A stretch of 64,000 nt of DNA. Source: Cellulosimicrobium cellulans. GTDB taxonomy: Bacteria; Actinomycetota; Actinomycetes; Actinomycetales; Cellulomonadaceae. The stretch is from NCBI RefSeq assembly GCF_016921195.1, contig NZ_JAFGYF010000003.1:186001-250000 (forward strand), written 5' to 3'. Positions within the stretch are counted from its first letter, which is position 1. The number at the start of each line of letters is the position of its first letter. The translations under genes and the position numbers were made by a program. The notes beneath the pieces are model-generated. The model searched no databases and was not told the origin of the DNA. It saw nothing but the letters and a program-made list of their open reading frames with translations. This document shows, one piece after another, positions 58,357-64,000 of this stretch.

Positions 58357-58806
58357 CTAGCGGGACGCGAGGGTGTCCTCGGGTCCGTCGTGCCTGGTGG
58401 GACGCCCGTGGAGCGCCGGGCGGACGGGTCGGTCGCTGAACCACGAGCGCGGCAGGAACGCGACCGCCGCGACGACGAGCAGACCCCCGTAGATCCAGAC
58501 GTACCCGACGGGCTCGCTCGGCACGAGGACGTCGCCGCCGGGGCCCTCGAGCGAGAGCAGCTGGACCACGACGACCCATCCGATGCCGTAGCCGAGCAGG
58601 CCGGCCATGCCGCCCCAGGCGCGCGCGAGGGTGCCCGCCGCGAGGACGGTCAGCAGCGCGAGCACGATGCCCAGCCCGACGCCACCCGGGAGGTCGACGG
58701 CGAGCAGGTGCGCCCGGTGCGCGACGGTGCCGACGAGCCCGACGACCACGCCCACGAGCGCGCACGCCACCCCACGGCCGACGAGCCGCCCCATACCGGT
58801 CTCCAC
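58357..58806 (-). CDS. small four-helix membrane protein (DUF6113-like)
   Basis: A 149-residue integral membrane protein with four hydrophobic helices (GVACALVGVVVGLVGTVAHR, GIVLALLTVLAAGTLARAWG, LLGYGIGWVVVVQLLSLEG, VWIYGGLLVVAAVAFLPRSW) and a polar tail. The arrangement and the position next to mshB match the actinobacterial DUF6113 family. Function unknown. The GTG at 58806 is backed by a leaderless -10, so it can be expressed apart from mshB, whose stop is 10 nt upstream. Confidence 0.8.
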   Translation of the reverse strand: METGMGRLVGRGVACALVGVVVGLVGTVAHRAHLLAVDLPGGVGLGIVLALLTVLAAGTLARAWGGMAGLLGYGIGWVVVVQLLSLEGPGGDVLVPSEPVGYVWIYGGLLVVAAVAFLPRSWFSDRPVRPALHGRPTRHDGPEDTLASR

Positions 58807-58813
58807 GGGCCCC

Positions 58814-58819
58814 AGGCTA
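58814..58819 (-). promoter_or_regulatory. leaderless -10 box of the DUF6113-like gene
   Basis: TAGCCT on the minus strand ends 7 nt before the GTG at 58806 and overlaps the mshB stop region. Confidence 0.5.
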
Positions 58820-59851
58820 ACGCGTGGGCCCGGGCCGGACCTGGTCGCCCGGGAGAGCGCCGCCGGAGGGAGCGTAGAACTCGTGTGAAGGCACGGGGGC
58901 CAGCACGTCGTTGCTGAGCGCGTACCAGCCGAGCACGCCCCCGGGGGCCTCCCCCGCGCCCGACCCTGGGGCGGCGACGGCGGCGGTCGCGCGCTGGACC
59001 TGTGTCGCGTGCGCCCGCAGGGCCGCCAGGAGCTCGTCGAGGACGGGTGCCACCGGCACCGTCACGAGCGGGGGCAGCGAGGCGTCGGGGCGGGCGACCG
59101 GCGGCAGGTCCTCGTCCGGGTCGGGCAGGACGAGGTCGGCGTCGGCCGCGAGGAGCGCGCGGACGGCGGGGTGCGCGGCGAGGGCACGCCGCGCGGCACG
59201 CAGCGTGCTCTCGGGGGCGACGGCCAGCCAGAGCGCGGGCACCGGCTCGCCCGCGGCGTCGATCAGCTCCAGCGCCCGGACGGTCACCTCGTGCGCGCGC
59301 ACGTGGTCGGGGTGCCCGTACCCGCCCCCGGGCTCGTACGTCGCGACGACCGCGGGACGGCGGTCGCGCACGACGGCGGCCAGCCGCGCGGCGGCCTCGT
59401 CGAGCGGGACAGCGACGAAGGCCCGCGGCGGGAGGTCCTCCGCGGCGCTCGCGACGCCCGGCGCGACCCAGGCCATCCCGGAGTCCTCGAACCGGGGTGA
59501 CGCACCGCCGTCGGGAACCGCACCCGTCACGGGGAGCGCGACCGCGTCGAGGAAGACGTGGTCCGCGACGCCGAGGGCGGCGAGCGCGCGCGCGAGCTCG
59601 CCCTCCCGGTGCGCGGCGAGGGCGGGGCCGTCGCCCTCGAGGTGCCCGACGCCGGTCGGGTGCGCGGGCGTGTCGATCACCTCGCCCCGCTCGCCGCGCG
59701 TGCACGTCACGACGGTGACGCGCTGCCCGGACCGTGCCCACGTCGCGAGGAGCGCGCCCGTGGCGAGCGTCTCGTCGTCGGGGTGGGCGTGCACGGCCAG
59801 CAGGCCGCCGTCGGGCACGACGGCGGCCTGCTGGCTCGGCGGGAAGGTCAC
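58817..59851 (-). CDS. mshB: GlcNAc-inositol deacetylase of mycothiol synthesis
   Basis: LmbE-family zinc deacetylase of 344 residues that removes acetate from GlcNAc-Ins in mycothiol biosynthesis. The metal site is intact: LLAVHAHPDDETLATGALLA near the N-terminus and GGGYGHPDHVRAHEVTVRAL later. VVTCTRGERGEVIDT and the C-terminal LGWYALSNDVLAPVPSHEFY are as in mycobacterial MshB. The GTG at 59851 is 13 nt after typA. The only mycothiol gene in the window, it marks the organism as a mycothiol producer. Confidence 0.92.
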   Translation of the reverse strand: MTFPPSQQAAVVPDGGLLAVHAHPDDETLATGALLATWARSGQRVTVVTCTRGERGEVIDTPAHPTGVGHLEGDGPALAAHREGELARALAALGVADHVFLDAVALPVTGAVPDGGASPRFEDSGMAWVAPGVASAAEDLPPRAFVAVPLDEAAARLAAVVRDRRPAVVATYEPGGGYGHPDHVRAHEVTVRALELIDAAGEPVPALWLAVAPESTLRAARRALAAHPAVRALLAADADLVLPDPDEDLPPVARPDASLPPLVTVPVAPVLDELLAALRAHATQVQRATAAVAAPGSGAGEAPGGVLGWYALSNDVLAPVPSHEFYAPSGGALPGDQVRPGPTR

Positions 59852-59863
59852 CCCGGGGCGCCG

Positions 59864-61774
<1,911 letters not shown>

Positions 61775-61950
61775 CTACGGTTCTCATTTCGTGGGGTTCG
61801 AGGGGCGACGACGGCCGGCCACCTCTGCGCGCGCGGCGCGGGAGCAGCCCGCCGCGGCATCACGGAGCACGGGCCGTCACCCGGGCACGGCTATCCTACC
61901 GGGTCGCGGTTCCCGCCACCATGACCCGCGTCACTCCCCCCGGCGCCGTG

Positions 61951-63699
61951 TCACTGCGGCGAGCTCTTGCGCGCGCGCCGGGACAGCGCGCGCCACCGGT
62001 CCGGCCGGTCGGGGTAGAGCTCCTCCCACTGCTCCGAGATGCTCTCCGAGACGCGTGTGGTGACGTGCTCCGTCAACGCAGCACGCGCCGCGCGTCGTTC
62101 CGCGCGCACGATCGCCGCGTGCTCGACGCGCAGAGCCCTGACGGTGGACACCGCCATCCCGATCATGACGACCGAGAACGGCAACGCGATGAGGATCGCC
62201 GCCGTCTGGAGCGCCTGCAGCCCGCCCGCGAGGAGGAGCGCGATGGCGAGCAGCCCGGAGACCCCGGCCCAGAAGATGCGGCTCCACGTCGGCGGGTTCG
62301 GGTTGCCGCCGCTCGCGAGCATGTCCACGACGAGCGAGCCCGAGTCCGACGACGTCACGAAGAACACGACGATCAGCAGGATGCCGACGACCGAGAGCAC
62401 GCCCCCCAGCGGGAGGCCGTCGAAGAGCTGGAAGAGCGTGGTGTCCGTGTCGACCTCGCCGTCGACGAGCATGCTCCCCGGCTCCCGGAGCTCGCGGTAG
62501 AGGGCCGACCCCCCGAAGACCGAGAACCACAGGGTCGTGACGATCGTCGGGACGAGCAGCGTCCCGAGGACGAACTCCCGCACCGTGCGTCCGCGGGAGA
62601 TCCGCGCGATGAAGACACCCACGAAGGGCGCCCAGGAGATCCACCAGCCCCAGTAGAAGATCGTCCACGACGACTGCCACTCGAGCCCGGCCTGCCCCTG
62701 GAACGCGGTCGTGTCGAAGGACAGCCGCACGATGTTCTGGACGTAGTAGCCGAGGGACTGGACCCACTCCCGGAGGAGGAAGAGGGTCGGTCCGAGAGCG
62801 AGCACCAGCACCAGCACGACCCCGGCCAAGACCATGTTGCCGTTCGAGAGCCACTTGATCCCCTTGCCCAACCCGGACACGACGGAGATCGTCGCGAGCG
62901 CCGTGATCGCGGCGATGAGCCCGATCTCGAGCGCCGTGCTCGGCTGCACCACGTCGAGGTACCCGAGGCCCGCCGCGATCTGGAGGACGCCGAACCCCAG
63001 CGACGTCGCCACCCCGAACACCGTGCCGATGATCGCGACCACGTCGATGACGTCCCCGAGCCTCCCCTTGACCCGCTCACCGAACAGCGGCTCGAGCGCC
63101 CACCGGATCGAGACCGGGCGGCCCTTGCGGTGGATCGCGTACGCGAGGGCGAGTCCCGCGACGACGTAGATGGCCCACGCGTGGACGCCCCAGTGGAGGT
63201 AGCTCTGCCCCATCGCGGCCTGCGCGAGCGCGGGGTCGCTCCCCTCGACGCCCGGTTTGGGGTCGACGTAGTGCGACAACGGCTCCGCGACGCCCCAGTA
63301 GACGAGCCCGATCCCCATGCCCGTCGCGAAGAGCATCGCGAACCAGACGGGCAGCCGGAACAACGGCTCGTCCTCGTCGCGACCCAGGACGATGTCACCG
63401 AAGCGGCTCAGCCCCATCCACAGGGAGAAGACGACGAACCCCGCCACGACGATGACGTAGTACCAGCCGAAGACGCCGATGACGTCCCGCTGGAGCGTGT
63501 TCATGAGCGCCGTCACCGTGTCGGTGAAGAGGATGGTCACGAGCACGAAGAGCAGGATGATGCCCGCCGCCGGGTAGAAGACCCGAGGTTCCGGTCGCCC
63601 GGTGCGAGGGCTGTCGAGGTCGTCGGCCGCCGTGGCCCCGCGGGCGGGAGCGCCCGCGTCGGCGGGCTCAGGTGACGTCTCGTGCTCCGGCGCGTTCAT
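61951..63699 (-). CDS. BCCT-family betaine/choline/carnitine transporter
   Basis: Secondary transporter of 582 residues with 12 helices for betaine-type osmolytes (substrate inferred). Family motifs: GMGIGLVYWGVAEPLSHYVD, then the long Trp-rich helix WTIFYWGWWISWAPFVGVFI and ARISRGRTVREFVLGTLLVP, and FVTSSDSGSLVVDMLASGG. The GMGIGLVYWG segment (Gly rather than a Na-binding Met-rich stretch) suggests a Na+-coupled BetP/OpuD-like carrier. The ~60-residue C-terminal tail is basic, perhaps a regulatory sensor as in BetP. ATG 63699 has GGAG close upstream; an in-frame TTG at 63735 is less likely. Confidence 0.92.
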   Translation of the reverse strand: MNAPEHETSPEPADAGAPARGATAADDLDSPRTGRPEPRVFYPAAGIILLFVLVTILFTDTVTALMNTLQRDVIGVFGWYYVIVVAGFVVFSLWMGLSRFGDIVLGRDEDEPLFRLPVWFAMLFATGMGIGLVYWGVAEPLSHYVDPKPGVEGSDPALAQAAMGQSYLHWGVHAWAIYVVAGLALAYAIHRKGRPVSIRWALEPLFGERVKGRLGDVIDVVAIIGTVFGVATSLGFGVLQIAAGLGYLDVVQPSTALEIGLIAAITALATISVVSGLGKGIKWLSNGNMVLAGVVLVLVLALGPTLFLLREWVQSLGYYVQNIVRLSFDTTAFQGQAGLEWQSSWTIFYWGWWISWAPFVGVFIARISRGRTVREFVLGTLLVPTIVTTLWFSVFGGSALYRELREPGSMLVDGEVDTDTTLFQLFDGLPLGGVLSVVGILLIVVFFVTSSDSGSLVVDMLASGGNPNPPTWSRIFWAGVSGLLAIALLLAGGLQALQTAAILIALPFSVVMIGMAVSTVRALRVEHAAIVRAERRAARAALTEHVTTRVSESISEQWEELYPDRPDRWRALSRRARKSSPQ

Positions 63700-63744
63700 G
63701 GGCTCCAGGCTTGTCGCGCGCGCATTGCCCGGCAACCGGAACGG

Positions 63745-63778
63745 CTCGGGGGCGGCTGCGTGCGCAGCCGCCCCCGAG
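63745..63778 (-). terminator. 16-bp hairpin terminator
   Basis: Perfect arms 63745-63760 and 63763-63778 with a very tight loop, 35 nt past the stop of the last gene on the minus strand and upstream of the BCCT gene. Confidence 0.75.
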
Positions 63779-63812
63779 GCGTCCTCCGATCCGTCCGGCG
63801 GTGCGGGCTCGG

Positions 63813-64000
63813 TCAGAAACCCGCGCCCGCGGTGGGCGGCGCGCTCCGCTCGTGGTCGATGTCGTCGCGGGTCTCGGCGAGCGAGCGCTCCTCGTCCACG
63901 AGCGACGACAGCTCGTCGTTCGCGATGTCGCGCGCCGCGGCCGCGAGCAGAGCGTCGCGCGCGGCACGGCGCTCGCGCTGCGCCGCCGGGTCCGGGACGG
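63813..64000 (-). CDS. C-terminal end of an unknown charged protein (cut by window edge)
   Basis: Only the last ~62 codons are inside the window: VPDPAAQRERRAARDALLAA, then AARDIANDELSSLVDEERSL and AETRDDIDHERSAPPTAGAG with a final Phe and TGA. The segment is Arg/Asp/Glu-rich and probably helical or coiled-coil. No family can be assigned. It has a strong hairpin downstream and normal codon use, so it is very likely a real gene. Confidence 0.6.
   Translation of the reverse strand, partial: VPDPAAQRERRAARDALLAAAARDIANDELSSLVDEERSLAETRDDIDHERSAPPTAGAGF

Noticed and set aside
63668-63967. 99-codon minus-strand open frame at the right end
   Set aside because: Ser/Arg/Thr-rich shadow; the adjacent frame ending at 63813 gives the sensible charged protein end.

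Overview
The window is chromosomal DNA from a very GC-rich actinobacterium. GC-skewed codon use, a mycothiol gene (mshB), the SigE/RseA/HtrA/TatB cluster, DUF3117, a MSMEG/Rv3303c-type LpdA and many leaderless TANNNT promoters all fit Actinomycetia. The gene set and very high GC best suit a Cellulomonas/Cellulosimicrobium/Promicromonospora-like micrococcalean, but the genus is inferred and not proven. I see no rRNA or tRNA gene, IS element, prophage, CRISPR array or replication origin. No stretch above about 300 bases lacks a gene. Nearly everything is core metabolism, packed with 4-base stop/start overlaps.

Layout. 1-2.6 kb: end of maf and an acyl-CoA carboxylase alpha subunit. 2.8-5.4 kb: two tandem MFS exporters, one broken by a frameshift. 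5.5-10.4 kb: a NUDIX hydrolase, a membrane-anchored EEP-fold protein, an unknown protein and an LpdA-type flavoprotein. 10.5-16.7 kb (+): deoxynucleoside catabolism (purine nucleoside phosphorylase, sugar-phosphate mutase, deoxyribose-phosphate aldolase, an aldehyde dehydrogenase and a truncated aldehyde dehydrogenase paralogue). 27.4-16.8 kb (-): the uptake half of the same pathway (BMP lipoprotein, ATPase, two permeases, cytidine deaminase, thymidine phosphorylase, adenosine deaminase). Two DUF202 membrane proteins, a predicted C39-like papain-fold protein and a small acidic protein lie inside this half. 27.6-30.0 kb: an M20 amidohydrolase and mannose-1-phosphate guanylyltransferase. 30.2-33.8 kb: sdhCDAB.

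33.9-36.7 kb (-): YihY membrane protein, 2H phosphoesterase, trpS. 36.8-41.0 kb: the envelope-stress module tatB-htrA-anti-sigma-sigE with a divergent O-methyltransferase. 41.0-49.2 kb: M17 aminopeptidase, DUF3117, a PIG-V-like glycosyltransferase, folP2, LOG-family protein, dapE, and divergent dapD plus a lysozyme-like protein. 49.3-52.6 kb: gltA, dapC, ferredoxin fdxA and a small SH3-like protein. 52.6-55.5 kb: tyrA, pheA and a third ACT-domain gene. 55.5-61.8 kb: VanW protein, a small membrane protein, mshB, typA. 61.9-64 kb: BCCT transporter and the end of an unknown gene.

How they work together. BMP/ABC import delivers nucleosides; Cdd, Add, DeoA and PNP release bases and (deoxy)ribose-1-phosphate; the mutase, DeoC and aldehyde dehydrogenase carry the sugar to central metabolism. 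The sdh and gltA operons both carry a CRP/GlxR-like palindrome upstream, suggesting joint carbon control of the TCA cycle. The sigE promoter has the ECF consensus expected for autoregulation. dapE, dapD and dapC supply lysine/peptidoglycan precursors. From memory, gene order parallels three Mycobacterium tuberculosis neighbourhoods (about Rv3282-Rv3336, Rv1201-Rv1224 and Rv1165-Rv1178), which supports many of the assignments.
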